DNA of 52,800 nucleotides, from NCBI GenBank assembly GCA_903847415.1, contig CAINDR010000021.1, positions 1 through 52,800 of the forward strand, given 5' to 3'. This document shows, piece after piece, positions 23,540-32,712 of the stretch; position 1 is the first letter of the stretch; every line of letters starts with the position of its first letter. Source of the DNA: Candidatus Falkowiibacteriota bacterium. GTDB taxonomy: Bacteria > Patescibacteriota > Patescibacteriia > Patescibacteriales > UBA12465. Under the pieces are notes generated by a model. That model saw nothing but the letters and a program-made list of their open reading frames with translations, had not been told where the DNA came from and searched no databases. The translations under genes and the position numbers were made by a program.

Positions 23540-23609
23540 TACTTAGTTCTTTGGCCCTTAGCTTTTTAGCCATCGGTCTTTTACCCTTTGTCCTTTGCGC
23601 TTTGTCCTC

Positions 23610-23646
23610 AAGCTCAGTTTACTTTTAGTAAATTGAGCTTATTTTT
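23610..23646 (+). terminator. intrinsic terminator
   Basis: AAGCTCAGTTTAC (23610-23622) pairs with GTAAATTGAGCTT (23628-23640), one mismatch, then ATTTTTT. The 70 bases before it are an odd run of CCTTTG/CTTTTT-like units. Confidence 0.75.
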
Positions 23647-23663
23647 TATTCAAAAAACCTTTA

Positions 23664-23690
23664 TTAGCACTCTCTTGACTGGAGTGCTAA
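23664..23690 (+). promoter_or_regulatory. CIRCE operator (HrcA site)
   Basis: TTAGCACTC-N9-GAGTGCTAA, a perfect match to the CIRCE consensus. It overlaps the promoter, so HrcA bound here would block the whole heat-shock operon, including its own gene. Confidence 0.95.
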
Positions 23691-23703
23691 TTTAATATAC
23701 AAT
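23675..23703 (+). promoter_or_regulatory. heat-shock operon promoter inside CIRCE
   Basis: TTGACT lies in the CIRCE spacer (23675-23680); 17 bases later is TACAAT (23698-23703). The hrcA ATG is 21 bases downstream. Confidence 0.75.
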
Positions 23704-23723
23704 AAAAAAGTAAGTCTAAAAAT

Positions 23724-24416
23724 ATGATTTCTGATCGCAAAAAACTGATTTTGCAAACAATTATCAAAGAACATGTGAAAACTGCTCAGCCAGTTTCTTC
23801 AGGTCTTTTGGTTGAGAAGTATAAGCTGGGAGTTTCCACCGCCACTGTTCGCAATGACATGATGGAGCTCGAGGAAGAAGGCTATATCTTTCAACCGCAC
23901 ACTTCAGCTGGTCGAATTCCTACTCCTTTGGCTTATGAAAACGAGGCAAAGACAATTAGCGAGGACGGTAAACATCGGGCCCTGAAAGAAGCCGAGCGTG
24001 TTGCTCTGCAAGAGATTTTTGTTAACAATGAAACCGCTTTTAAGCAAGTCGCCAAATTAATTTCAGAATTTTCTGGTAGTGCAATTTTTTGGGCTTTTCA
24101 TAAAAATAGTTTTTTTCACACCGGTTTGGCTAATTTGTTTTCTCAACCAGAATTTCGTCAAGTGGAAGCGGTTTGTGATGTCTCTGGCGTGATTGATAAA
24201 ATGGAGGAGATTATTAGTAGTTTATTTGAAGAATTACCATTGGGAGCAAAAATTTTAGTCGGCGACCTTAATCCTTTTGGTAATTTTTTAAGCGTTACTT
24301 TATTAAAATATAATAATTCTGGTCAACTGGGTGTTTTTGGAATTTTGAGTCCAATTCGAGCAGATTATTCTCACAATCTCGCGCTAGTTGAATTTTTAGA
24401 GGAACAATTTAAATAA
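23724..24416 (+). CDS. hrcA: heat-inducible transcription repressor HrcA, short form
   Basis: 230 residues versus about 340 in Bacillus. The N-terminal winged helix is well conserved (SDRKKLILQTIIKEHVKTAQPVSS, VSTATVRNDMMELEEEGYI, HTSAGRIPT). The C-terminus has the family ending GVFGILSPIRADYSHN, so the protein is complete but the middle GAF-like/dimerisation region is shortened. It represses the operon through the CIRCE immediately upstream and is expected to be rendered inactive when chaperones are titrated. Confidence 0.92.
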   Translation: MISDRKKLILQTIIKEHVKTAQPVSSGLLVEKYKLGVSTATVRNDMMELEEEGYIFQPHTSAGRIPTPLAYENEAKTISEDGKHRALKEAERVALQEIFVNNETAFKQVAKLISEFSGSAIFWAFHKNSFFHTGLANLFSQPEFRQVEAVCDVSGVIDKMEEIISSLFEELPLGAKILVGDLNPFGNFLSVTLLKYNNSGQLGVFGILSPIRADYSHNLALVEFLEEQFK

Positions 24417-24423
24417 TATCTAT

Positions 24424-25224
24424 ATGGAAAAAAAACAAGAAAACAGTATTAAGCTGGCAGCTCATGGTTTTATCTTTAACTCTCAAAATGAGATCTTACT
24501 TCTAAAAGAAAAAGGAGAGGAATTGTGGCTTGGTTTATCGGGAATAATTTCTCAAAACCAGGAACCATTGGAAGTGATCAAGCAAAAAGCCTTGAAGGAG
24601 TTGGATTTAAAAGTAAACAATTTCAAGATTTTTGATACTGGCTTGGTTGGTGATTTGGTAGTTTTGCGTTTTATCGCTAATGATGTTTCTGGCGAGATCA
24701 AGCTAACTGGAAAATATCAGGAATTTGCTTGGTATAGTTTTACTGAAGCTAAAGAATTGAAAAATATTTGTCCGATTGTAAAGAAGAATTTAATTAAAAT
24801 GGAAGCAGAAATTGAGGGTGGTGCAGCGGATCAAAAGTATTTGCGGGCTCTTGCTGATTATCAAAATTTACTTCGTCAACATGCTGCTGATAAAACAAAC
24901 TTTATTAAATTTGCTCTCGCTAATTTTTTAGAAGAAATTTTGCCAGTCTATGATCACTTAAAACTCTCAGTTGCCAGTTTACCAGAAGCAGAAAAAAATA
25001 ATTCCTGGGTGGCAGGCGTCACTTATGTCTTGAAACAATTTAAGGATACCTTGGAGAGTCATGGGATTGAAGAGATCAAGACGGTTGGAGAAAAATTTGA
25101 CCATCACAATATGGAAGCAATGGAAGGTGAAGGTGAAGAGGTAATTAGGGAAGTGATGGCGGGTTATAAGTTAAACGGAAAATTAATTCGCGCCGCCAAG
25201 GTGGTGGTTGGCGAATCAAAATAA
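24424..25224 (+). CDS. grpE: pseudo-NUDIX domain fused to GrpE nucleotide-exchange factor
   Basis: 266 residues. Residues about 135-266 are GrpE: the coiled coil (YLRALADYQNLLRQHAADK) and the beta-rich head (GEKFDHHNMEAMEG, then YKLNGKLIRAAKVVVGE). Residues 1-130 form a NUDIX fold (HGFIFNSQNEILLLKEKGEELWLGL) whose box reads SQNQEPLEVIKQKALKELDL: the RExxEE catalytic glutamates are replaced, so no hydrolase activity is expected. GrpE releases ADP from DnaK. The extra domain may sense or bind a nucleotide. Seven bases after hrcA. Confidence 0.88.
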   Translation: MEKKQENSIKLAAHGFIFNSQNEILLLKEKGEELWLGLSGIISQNQEPLEVIKQKALKELDLKVNNFKIFDTGLVGDLVVLRFIANDVSGEIKLTGKYQEFAWYSFTEAKELKNICPIVKKNLIKMEAEIEGGAADQKYLRALADYQNLLRQHAADKTNFIKFALANFLEEILPVYDHLKLSVASLPEAEKNNSWVAGVTYVLKQFKDTLESHGIEEIKTVGEKFDHHNMEAMEGEGEEVIREVMAGYKLNGKLIRAAKVVVGESK

Positions 25225-25290
25225 TAATATTTTTTTTGTTTATTATTTTAATCTTAGAATTAAAACTTAAACAAAGAAATTTTAAAAAAT

Positions 25291-25713
25291 ATGTCATTAA
25301 TCAAATGGACTCCATTCTTCTCTGATGATGAAATGGACAAAGCCTTCGGCGATTTTCTGCCAGCAGTGCGTGGTGATCAATTTGGTTTCACGCCAGCGGT
25401 AGATATGTATGAAGACAAGGATAATATTATTATCGAAACACAATTAGCGGGAATTGATCCCGAAAAAGTGGATATTTCTATCGAAAACAATGTTCTTTGT
25501 TTGAAGGGAGAAAGTGAAAAGAAAAGCGAAGTTGATGACAAAAATTATTATCGCAAAGAAATTCGTCGGGGTTCTTTTTATCGCAGTATCGCCCTTCCTT
25601 CTAAAGTGGATAGCGATAAGGCGGTCGCAACAAATGAAGGCGGATTACTAAAAATTGTTATCCCCAAGGCAGCTGAATTAAAAGCGAAAAAAATTGAAAT
25701 TCAGAAAAAATAA
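25291..25713 (+). CDS. hsp20: Hsp20/alpha-crystallin small heat-shock protein
   Basis: 140 residues. The alpha-crystallin domain spans about 40-140 (VDMYEDKDNIIIETQLAGI, KVDISIENNVLCLKGE) and contains the family motif near GGLLKIVIPKA (A/G-x-L). The N-terminal arm is short. An ATP-independent holdase that hands clients to DnaK, encoded next. Confidence 0.92.
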   Translation: MSLIKWTPFFSDDEMDKAFGDFLPAVRGDQFGFTPAVDMYEDKDNIIIETQLAGIDPEKVDISIENNVLCLKGESEKKSEVDDKNYYRKEIRRGSFYRSIALPSKVDSDKAVATNEGGLLKIVIPKAAELKAKKIEIQKK

Positions 25714-25744
25714 TTATTAATAAAAAATTTAACTAATAAAAATT

Positions 25745-27634
25745 ATGGGAAAAATTCTTGGAATCGATCTCGGAACAACTAACTCCGCCATGGCGATTAT
25801 GGAAGGTGGTGCACCGAAGATTATTGAAAACATTGAAGGAAATCGCACAACGCCTAGTACAGAAGCGATTTCAAAAAACGGTGAAAGATTAGTCGGTGCT
25901 GCTGCTAAAAGACAGGCAGTCATTAATCCGGAGAACACTGTTTATGCGGTGAAACGTTTAATTGGTCGTCATTTTAAAGATGATGAAGTTCAGCGTGATT
26001 TAAAAACCATGCCTTATAAAATAATTCAGGCTGGCGAAGGAGTAAAGGTAAAAATGGGAGAAAAAGACTATACTCCTCAAGAAATTTCAGCAATGGTTTT
26101 ATCCAAACTTAAGTCTGATGCGGAAGCAAAAATTGGTGAAAAAATTACTCAAGCGATTATCACCGTTCCGGCTTATTTTGATGACGCTCAGCGTCAAGCA
26201 ACTAAGGACGCTGGTGTGATTGCTGGTTTAGAGGTAATGAGAATTATCAATGAGCCAACAGCTGCTGCTCTTGCTTATGGTTTTGATAAAAAACAGGGAC
26301 AAAAAATTGTTGTTTATGATTTAGGTGGGGGAACTTTTGATGTTTCGGTTTTGGATATTTCTGCCGACACCGTTGAGGTAAAATCTACTAACGGTGACAC
26401 TCATCTCGGTGGTGAAGATTTTGATAAAAGAATTATTGATTGGATTATTGAAGAATTCAAGAAAGATCAAGGAATTGATTTATCTAAAGATACTCTTTCT
26501 TTGCAGAGAATTAAAGAAGCTGCTGAAAAGGCAAAAATTGAATTATCAACTGCCATGGAAACTGAGATTAATCAACCATTTATCACTACTGACGCTAATG
26601 GTCCAAAGCATTTAGTAATGAAAATGACTCGCGCCCAATTAGAAAATTTGGTTGGCGATTTAGTTGCCAAAACTATTGAACCATGCAAAAAGGCTTTAGC
26701 TGATTCTGGTTTTAAACTAAGCGATATCAATGAAGTAATTATGGTTGGTGGAATGACCAGAATGCCTTTGGTATTAAAACAGGTTAAAGAATTTTTTGGT
26801 AAAGAGCCAAATTTGAGTGTTAATCCAGACGAAGTGGTTGCTTTAGGTGCTGCAGTTCAAGCTGGTGTTTTGCAGGGAGATGTTAAAGATGTTTTACTTC
26901 TTGATGTTACCCCTTTAACTTTAGGTATCGAAACTTTAGGTGGTGTAGCAACTCCGCTCATCGAAAGAAACACTACTATCCCAACCGCTAAATCTCAAGT
27001 TTTCTCAACTGCTGCCGATGGACAAACTAGTGTTGAAATTCATATTGTCCAAGGTGAAAGACCAATGGCTTCCGATAACAAAACTTTAGGTAAGTTTATG
27101 TTGGACGGAATTCCAAATGCTCCACGTGGCGTTCCTCAGGTGGAAGTTAATTTCGATCTCGATGCCAATGGCATTTTAAATGTTAGCGCTACTGATAAAG
27201 CAACAGGTAAGGTTCAAAAAATTACGATCACCGCTTCTTCTGGTTTGTCCAAGGAAGAGGTTGAAAAGATGAAGCAAGAAGCCGAACTTCACGCTGAAGA
27301 AGATAAAAAGAAGAAAGATCAGGTGGAGGTAAAAAATCAGGCCGATGCCGTTGTTTTCACTACTGAAAAAATGATTAAGGAATCTGGCGATAAAATGAAG
27401 GCCGAAGATAAAACCGAGTTAGAGGCAAAAGTTGAGGCACTAAAGAAATTAAAAGATTCTACTGACACCGAAGCCATCACCAAGGCGATGGCCGAACTCA
27501 ATGAAGTTGCTCAAAAGATTGGAGCCGCAATGTATCAACAACCAGGAGGAGAGACGCCAACTGGTGCGGAAACTCCAGGCGAAGAAAAGAAAGACGAGAA
27601 CATTGTTGAGGGAGAGGTCGAAGAAAAGAAGTAA
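25745..27634 (+). CDS. dnaK: chaperone DnaK (Hsp70)
   Basis: 629 residues. Hsp70 signatures in order: [53 protein letters not shown]. The substrate-binding beta domain ([15 protein letters not shown]) and helical lid follow. The C-terminus is acidic and disordered and ends EVEEKK rather than EEVD-like. Works with GrpE just upstream and DnaJ 3.1 kb downstream. Confidence 0.97.
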   Translation: MGKILGIDLGTTNSAMAIMEGGAPKIIENIEGNRTTPSTEAISKNGERLVGAAAKRQAVINPENTVYAVKRLIGRHFKDDEVQRDLKTMPYKIIQAGEGVKVKMGEKDYTPQEISAMVLSKLKSDAEAKIGEKITQAIITVPAYFDDAQRQATKDAGVIAGLEVMRIINEPTAAALAYGFDKKQGQKIVVYDLGGGTFDVSVLDISADTVEVKSTNGDTHLGGEDFDKRIIDWIIEEFKKDQGIDLSKDTLSLQRIKEAAEKAKIELSTAMETEINQPFITTDANGPKHLVMKMTRAQLENLVGDLVAKTIEPCKKALADSGFKLSDINEVIMVGGMTRMPLVLKQVKEFFGKEPNLSVNPDEVVALGAAVQAGVLQGDVKDVLLLDVTPLTLGIETLGGVATPLIERNTTIPTAKSQVFSTAADGQTSVEIHIVQGERPMASDNKTLGKFMLDGIPNAPRGVPQVEVNFDLDANGILNVSATDKATGKVQKITITASSGLSKEEVEKMKQEAELHAEEDKKKKDQVEVKNQADAVVFTTEKMIKESGDKMKAEDKTELEAKVEALKKLKDSTDTEAITKAMAELNEVAQKIGAAMYQQPGGETPTGAETPGEEKKDENIVEGEVEEKK

Positions 27635-27648
27635 TTGTTAATTGCTAG

Positions 27649-27671
27649 GCTGCCTCTTTAAAAGAGGCAGC
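27649..27671 (+). terminator. perfect hairpin after dnaK
   Basis: GCTGCCTCTTT/AAAGAGGCAGC, 11 complementary bases per arm. No T-run follows, so it may stabilise the dnaK mRNA end or terminate weakly. Confidence 0.5.
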
Positions 27672-27690
27672 TTGTGGAATTAATAAAAAA

Positions 27691-28452
27691 ATGGAAAAAA
27701 TATTTATTGAAAATAAGCATGGTGAGAAAATTGCCATTTTGGTTAACGAGGTTAAAGAGCCGGTTGGTTTAGTTTTTATTGCTCATGGTCAGGGCGACTC
27801 TAAAAATTCCTTACATATCGAAAAAATCGCTGAGACTTTTTTAGTCAACAATTATAATGTCGTTCGTTTTGATGCTCGTAATTCTTTCGGTGAGAGTTTT
27901 GGAAAATTTGAAGACGCCACTGTGACTGGTTACCTGGAAGATTTAGAAGATGTGATTTCCTGGGCCAAGAAGCAGGATTTTTTTATTCAGCCTTTTATTA
28001 TTTGCGGGCACAGTATTGGCTCAATGACGGCGGCACTTTACGCCGAAGAACATCCTTTGGAAATAAAAGCTTTAGCACCATTTTCGGTGGTGGTGAATGC
28101 CGAATTAAGTAAGGAGCAGTATACTCCAGAAGAATTACAAAATTGGAAGGATAGTGGTTGGTTAGTTGAAGACTGGGGGCAGACTAAGATTCATCTCAAA
28201 TACGCCTATTGGGAGAGTAAAATGAAATATAATCTTCTGTCTGCTGTCGATAAATTAACAATGCCAGTTCTACTTGTGGTTGGCGAAAATGATCGCTGCA
28301 CTCCTTCGCGTCATCAAGAAATATTATTTGATCACTTGCCTGGCAAGAAAGAATTTCATATTATTAAAGATTCTCCCCATACTTTTCGGAGCGAAAAAAA
28401 TTTGCAAGAACTACAAACAATTTTAGATCACTGGCTTAAAACTTTAAATTAA
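27691..28452 (+). CDS. alpha/beta hydrolase (serine aminopeptidase/acyl hydrolase type)
   Basis: 253 residues. The nucleophile elbow is GHSIG in FIICGHSIGSMTAALYAEEH; the oxyanion region is FIAHGQGDSKNS; the catalytic Asp is likely in VGENDRCTPSRHQ, and the His in IKDSPHTFRSE. Cytosolic. Typical of the broad S33-like/dienelactone-hydrolase group, so substrate unknown. Follows dnaK after a hairpin. Confidence 0.85.
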   Translation: MEKIFIENKHGEKIAILVNEVKEPVGLVFIAHGQGDSKNSLHIEKIAETFLVNNYNVVRFDARNSFGESFGKFEDATVTGYLEDLEDVISWAKKQDFFIQPFIICGHSIGSMTAALYAEEHPLEIKALAPFSVVVNAELSKEQYTPEELQNWKDSGWLVEDWGQTKIHLKYAYWESKMKYNLLSAVDKLTMPVLLVVGENDRCTPSRHQEILFDHLPGKKEFHIIKDSPHTFRSEKNLQELQTILDHWLKTLN

Positions 28453-28479
28453 GTTATACCCCAATTTATTTTTAAAAAT

Positions 28480-29514
28480 ATGAATTTTGAAAAGTTTATC
28501 CCAAAAATAGAAGGAGTTGCCGATACAGTTAATAAGGCGATGTATGAATCATCCTTTCCTAACGAGAACTACCAAAGTACTCTCGGTGTTTATGGTGGAA
28601 AAATGAAGATGGAAGAAGGAAAGTTGGTTTGGAATAATACTGGCTTAATTTCAAAACTGGATAAATGGGGCGATGCAATTTTACGAACTTATGATGACCA
28701 TTTAGTTAAAGATCTGGGGGCGCTATTTAGGAGAGATCCAAAACTGTTTTTTAAATTTTTAGCACCAGGACCTAAAAAATATCGAGGCAGTAAAGAAGAA
28801 ATATTTGAGAACATCAAGCGTCTGGGGCTGGAAGCAACATATGGAATTCATGAACACGGAATTGAGGTAAAGGATCAAGAGCTTTTCCGTCAAGGGGTAC
28901 CACTTCAGGATATCTGTCGTTCTGATTTAATAGATGAAGACGGAATTAAAAGTCTTGATAGGTTTCAGGCCTTGGCTGAGACGGGGAAATATATTAACAA
29001 AGTTCACGAAGAATACGGTGCAATTGGCGAGCTAGTTAGCGGTGATATTATTTTTAAAAAATATGATAATGGACAGGTCTATGAACCAGTGTTAAATATT
29101 CCAGATATTGTATTTAATAAAGATAAGGAGGCGAGTGTTAGTGAAAAAAATAATAAAGCGACTGATATTCTAGAGTTATTAATAAATATTGGAGCAGAGG
29201 AGTTTCGTCGCTCAGACGGTGACTTAAATAGTGTTAAAGAGGCGCTAGGAGTTTTATTGGAAAGTTATAACGATAAAGAGGTTATTAGTTTAGTAAAATC
29301 TTATATCAAAAGAGGCCGTTTAGTTCTGGCTGGAGATAAAAATTCAAAAGAGATTGATTTGCCGGAAGATAATTTCACGACTAAACACCGAGAAACTTTT
29401 GCTACTCACAATAAGGTGCGTCAGATTGTTAACTCTTCAGAGTTAGAAACTTCTTTGAAGGAAATTAGTTTAGAACTTTGTGAAAAAATCTGCAATTCAG
29501 ATAACCAAAAATAA
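28480..29514 (+). CDS. hypothetical protein, unknown (344 aa)
   Basis: No family recognised. A mixed alpha/beta soluble protein without signal or membrane helix. The middle has a region reminiscent of a degenerate aminoglycoside-phosphotransferase/kinase-like fold (INKVHEEYGAIGELVSGDII, then NIPDIVFNKDKE); a helical C-terminus follows (TDILELLINIGAEEFRRS). The kinase resemblance is weak: no clear HxD catalytic loop is seen. One base separates its stop from the GH1 start. Confidence 0.7.
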   Translation: MNFEKFIPKIEGVADTVNKAMYESSFPNENYQSTLGVYGGKMKMEEGKLVWNNTGLISKLDKWGDAILRTYDDHLVKDLGALFRRDPKLFFKFLAPGPKKYRGSKEEIFENIKRLGLEATYGIHEHGIEVKDQELFRQGVPLQDICRSDLIDEDGIKSLDRFQALAETGKYINKVHEEYGAIGELVSGDIIFKKYDNGQVYEPVLNIPDIVFNKDKEASVSEKNNKATDILELLINIGAEEFRRSDGDLNSVKEALGVLLESYNDKEVISLVKSYIKRGRLVLAGDKNSKEIDLPEDNFTTKHRETFATHNKVRQIVNSSELETSLKEISLELCEKICNSDNQK

Positions 29515-29515
29515 T

Positions 29516-30730
29516 ATGGATAATCAAGAAGAGTCTTTAATTTTCCCGCCACATTTTTTTTGGGGTTGTGCTACTTCAGCGCACCAAATTGAGGGCGGTT
29601 TAAATAATGATTGGAGTGAATGGGAAAAATCTCCACGTCGCCTTAAAGACTTAAAAAACAAACAGCGTGATCCTTTAGATTTTATATCTGGTGGTGCAGC
29701 CAATTCTTTTATTGATAATAATGCCGACATTGCTTGCTTAAAAAATCTGAATGCCAATGCTTATAGGTTCTCAGTTGATTGGTCACGTATTGAGCCAGAA
29801 GAGGGAAGGTTTGACTTAAAAGCACTGAACTATTATAAAGATTTAGTAAAAAAATTACGAGCACAGGGAATAGAGCCTTTTGTTACTTTGTGGCATTGGC
29901 CGCTTCCTCTTTGGCTGAGGGATAAAGGGGGTTGGGAAAATCGCCAGATAGTTACTTATTTTGAAAAATTTACAGAAAAAGTTGTAACGTATTTAAACGA
30001 AGAAGTAAATTTTTGGATTACCTTGAATGAGCCGATGGTTTATGCTTCGCAAAGTTATTTAACTGGTGAGTGGCCACCAAACAAGAAGAATCCGCTTGCA
30101 CTTTGGCGAGTAATAAATAATTTAGTTCTTGCACATCGTGCCAGTTATCAAATTTTAAAAAAAATTGATCAAAATAACCGAGTCGGTATTGCAAAACATA
30201 ATATCTATTTTGAAGCCGCCAATAATTCTTTAATTAATAAGGTTTTAAAAAATATTGCTGATTGGTGGTGGAATTTTCGATTTTTAAATAAAATAAAAAA
30301 TTGCCAAGATTTTATCGGTTTGAACTATTATTTTCATAATCTTGTAAATTACGGTTTTGGTAAACAGAAAATTTACGAAAAACAATCCGATTTGGAATGG
30401 GGTTTACATCCAGAAGGCATTTATCATTTATTAAAGGATTTAAAGAAATACAACAAACCAGTGTATATCACAGAGAATGGTTTGGCTGATAAGGGTGATC
30501 AGCACCGCTCTTGGTATATTGAAGAGATTTTAAAAAATGTCCATCGGGCTATCGGAGAAGGAGTCGAAGTAAAAGGATACTTGCACTGGTCCTTGGCTGA
30601 TAACTTTGAGTGGGCCGAGGGTTTCAAGCCGCGTTTTGGTTTATATGAAGTAAATTTTCAGACTTACGAAAGAGTTGCTCGCCCTTCAGCACAGTTCTAC
30701 GCGGATATCTGTAAAAATAATCGAATTTAA
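29516..30730 (+). CDS. glycoside hydrolase family 1 (beta-glucosidase/galactosidase type)
   Basis: About 404 residues from ATG 29516; the track's GTG (29480) overlaps the previous gene and is less likely. GH1 N-terminal signature FFWGCATSAHQIEGG, acid/base Glu in TLNEPMVYA, nucleophile Glu in YITENGLAD, and the aglycone-site HWSLADNFEWAEGF. No signal peptide, so a cytosolic glycosidase acting on imported beta-glycosides. Its placement in a chaperone cluster is unusual; only three bases separate it from dnaJ. Confidence 0.92.
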   Translation: MDNQEESLIFPPHFFWGCATSAHQIEGGLNNDWSEWEKSPRRLKDLKNKQRDPLDFISGGAANSFIDNNADIACLKNLNANAYRFSVDWSRIEPEEGRFDLKALNYYKDLVKKLRAQGIEPFVTLWHWPLPLWLRDKGGWENRQIVTYFEKFTEKVVTYLNEEVNFWITLNEPMVYASQSYLTGEWPPNKKNPLALWRVINNLVLAHRASYQILKKIDQNNRVGIAKHNIYFEAANNSLINKVLKNIADWWWNFRFLNKIKNCQDFIGLNYYFHNLVNYGFGKQKIYEKQSDLEWGLHPEGIYHLLKDLKKYNKPVYITENGLADKGDQHRSWYIEEILKNVHRAIGEGVEVKGYLHWSLADNFEWAEGFKPRFGLYEVNFQTYERVARPSAQFYADICKNNRI

Positions 30731-30733
30731 TCT

Positions 30734-31795
30734 ATGTCCAAAGACTACTACAACATTATTGGTGTCCAAAAAAACGCATCAGCCGATGAAATAAAAACTG
30801 CTTTTCGAAAGAAGGCTCATCAACACCATCCAGACAAGGGTGGTGATGCTGAAAAATTCAAAGAGCTTAATGAGGCTTATCAAGTTCTCAGCAATTCTCA
30901 AAAGCGTCAACAATACGACCAGTTTGGTTCAGATTTTCAAAGTGGTCAAGCTGGTGGTGGTTATGGCGGTTTTGGCGGCCAGGGAATGAATATTAACATG
31001 GATGACCTTGGTGATTTATTTGGTGGCTTTGGTGATATTTTTGGTGGTTTTGGTGGCGGTCGTTCTCGAAAATCCACCAAAGGAAGAGATTTAGTTTTAG
31101 AAGTTAAAATTACTTTTCAAGAAGCAGCTTTTGGTGTTGAAAAAGAATTGTCTTATCCCCGGGTAGGTGCTTGTTCTTTTTGCCAGGGAAGTGGAGCGGC
31201 TCCTGGCACCAAAATTAATAACTGCCATAATTGTCATGGGACTGGTAGAGTCTCTCAGATTCAAAGAACTATTTTAGGGAATATTCAAACTCAAGCAAGT
31301 TGTCCAGAGTGTCATGGTGAAGGAAAAATTCCTGAAAAAAAATGTTCACACTGTCAAGGAACAGGGCGAGGACGAGTTGAAGAAAAGTTTACTATCAAAA
31401 TTCCTGCGGGAATCGATAACGGAGAATCAATTCGAGTCAGTGGTCGGGGTGAGGTTAGCGAAAAAGGAATTCCAGCTGGAGATTTGTTGGTACAAGTTCA
31501 GGTTTTGAATCATCGCAGGCTAGTCCGTGACGAAGATGATGTTCGTAGTGTTGAGGTTATTGATATTAAAACTGCAATTTTGGGAGGAAAAATTGAAATC
31601 GAAACTCTCGATGGTTCTTTTGATTTAAAAATTCCCGAAGGTACTCAGCCAAACACAATTTTTCGTCTGAAAGAAAAAGGAATTAACCATTTGCGTAGTC
31701 GGGGTCGAGGTGATCATTTTGTTGAGATCAAGGTCGAGATTCCTAAAGGTATTAGTCGTCAAAACAAAAAGATTTTGGAAGAATTAAAATTTTAG
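30734..31795 (+). CDS. dnaJ: chaperone DnaJ (Hsp40, type I)
   Basis: 353 residues. The J domain has HPD in AHQHHPDKGGD, followed by a Gly/Phe-rich linker. Four CxxCxGxG zinc repeats are present (CSFCQGSG, CHNCHGTG, CPECHGEG, CSHCQGTG), then two C-terminal substrate-binding domains. Stimulates the DnaK ATPase. It is cotranscribed with GH1 and tatD rather than placed directly after dnaK. Confidence 0.96.
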   Translation: MSKDYYNIIGVQKNASADEIKTAFRKKAHQHHPDKGGDAEKFKELNEAYQVLSNSQKRQQYDQFGSDFQSGQAGGGYGGFGGQGMNINMDDLGDLFGGFGDIFGGFGGGRSRKSTKGRDLVLEVKITFQEAAFGVEKELSYPRVGACSFCQGSGAAPGTKINNCHNCHGTGRVSQIQRTILGNIQTQASCPECHGEGKIPEKKCSHCQGTGRGRVEEKFTIKIPAGIDNGESIRVSGRGEVSEKGIPAGDLLVQVQVLNHRRLVRDEDDVRSVEVIDIKTAILGGKIEIETLDGSFDLKIPEGTQPNTIFRLKEKGINHLRSRGRGDHFVEIKVEIPKGISRQNKKILEELKF

Positions 31796-31798
31796 ATT

Positions 31799-32653
31799 AT
31801 GCAATTTTTTGATACCCATGCTCATGTTAACTTTAAAGATTTCAAGGATGATGCTGATGAAGTGATTCGTCGGTCTCTTGATAACAATACTTGGCTTGTT
31901 TTGGTGGGAGCTGAATACAAGACCTCAAATCGTGCTTTAAATTATGCTAATAAATATGAAAGTGGTGTTTATGCCGCGATTGGCCTTCATCCAACACACC
32001 TTGAGGAAGTTATTGCGCACAGTAGTGACGAGAAGGGATCAACTCAGTATTTAACGAGGGGGGAGGATTTTGATTATGCCACTTATGAAAAATTAGCAAA
32101 ATTTGAAAAAGTAGTTGCTATTGGTGAAATTGGTTTAGATTATTATCACCTCGATTTGTCTGGTGATATCGCAGCAATTAAGAAAAAGCAAAAAAAAGTA
32201 TTATTAGAGCAATTAAGGTTAGCCCGCTCTTTAAATTTGCCAGTTATCATTCATTGTCGGCAAGCTCATGATGACCTCCTTCCGCTTCTGCAAGATTTTA
32301 GAAAGGAAAATCGTCATTTGATTGATTCCACTAAACCATGGGGGGTTATTCATTGTTATTCTGGTGATGAAAATTTGGCTTGGGAATATTTTAAGTCGGG
32401 ATTAATGATTTCTTTTACGGGGCTGATTACTTTTAGTCAGATGTGGGATGATTTAATTCGCAAAATTCCTTTAGAAAAAATTATGATCGAGACCGATTGT
32501 CCTTATATGACCCCAGAACCATATCGCGGACAGCGCAATGAGCCATTATTGGTTCAATATGTGGCCAATCGAATTGCTGAAATTAAGAATATAAAATTAG
32601 AGAAGGTGGCAGAAGTCACCACCGAGAACGCGAAAAGATTTTTTGGAATTTAA
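31799..32653 (+). CDS. tatD: TatD-family metal-dependent DNase
   Basis: 284 residues. Metal ligands: FDTHAHVNF at the start, the Glu in AIGEIGLDYYH, HCRQAHDD, a His in WGVIHCYSGD and the Asp in IMIETDCPYMTPEPYRG. 3'-5' exonuclease/DNase family involved in DNA repair or turnover. Three bases after dnaJ; a perfect terminator follows. Confidence 0.94.
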   Translation: MQFFDTHAHVNFKDFKDDADEVIRRSLDNNTWLVLVGAEYKTSNRALNYANKYESGVYAAIGLHPTHLEEVIAHSSDEKGSTQYLTRGEDFDYATYEKLAKFEKVVAIGEIGLDYYHLDLSGDIAAIKKKQKKVLLEQLRLARSLNLPVIIHCRQAHDDLLPLLQDFRKENRHLIDSTKPWGVIHCYSGDENLAWEYFKSGLMISFTGLITFSQMWDDLIRKIPLEKIMIETDCPYMTPEPYRGQRNEPLLVQYVANRIAEIKNIKLEKVAEVTTENAKRFFGI

Positions 32654-32679
32654 CTTAAACGCTTTACTCCCTATAAATA

Positions 32680-32712
32680 AAAAGCTGTCTCAATCAGACA
32701 GCTTTTGTTTTT
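32680..32712 (+). terminator. intrinsic terminator after tatD
   Basis: AAAAGCTGTCT-CAATC-AGACAGCTTTT, perfect 11-bp stem, then GTTTTT. It may also serve the opposing 32711 gene. Confidence 0.85.

Noticed and set aside
23540-23609. CCTTTG/CTTTTT-like repeated units, considered as a DGR template or CRISPR-like repeat
   Set aside because: Units are irregular, show no similarity to the variable region, and have no spacers.
27649-27671. Second CIRCE or riboswitch after dnaK
   Set aside because: The sequence is a simple hairpin with no CIRCE half-sites.
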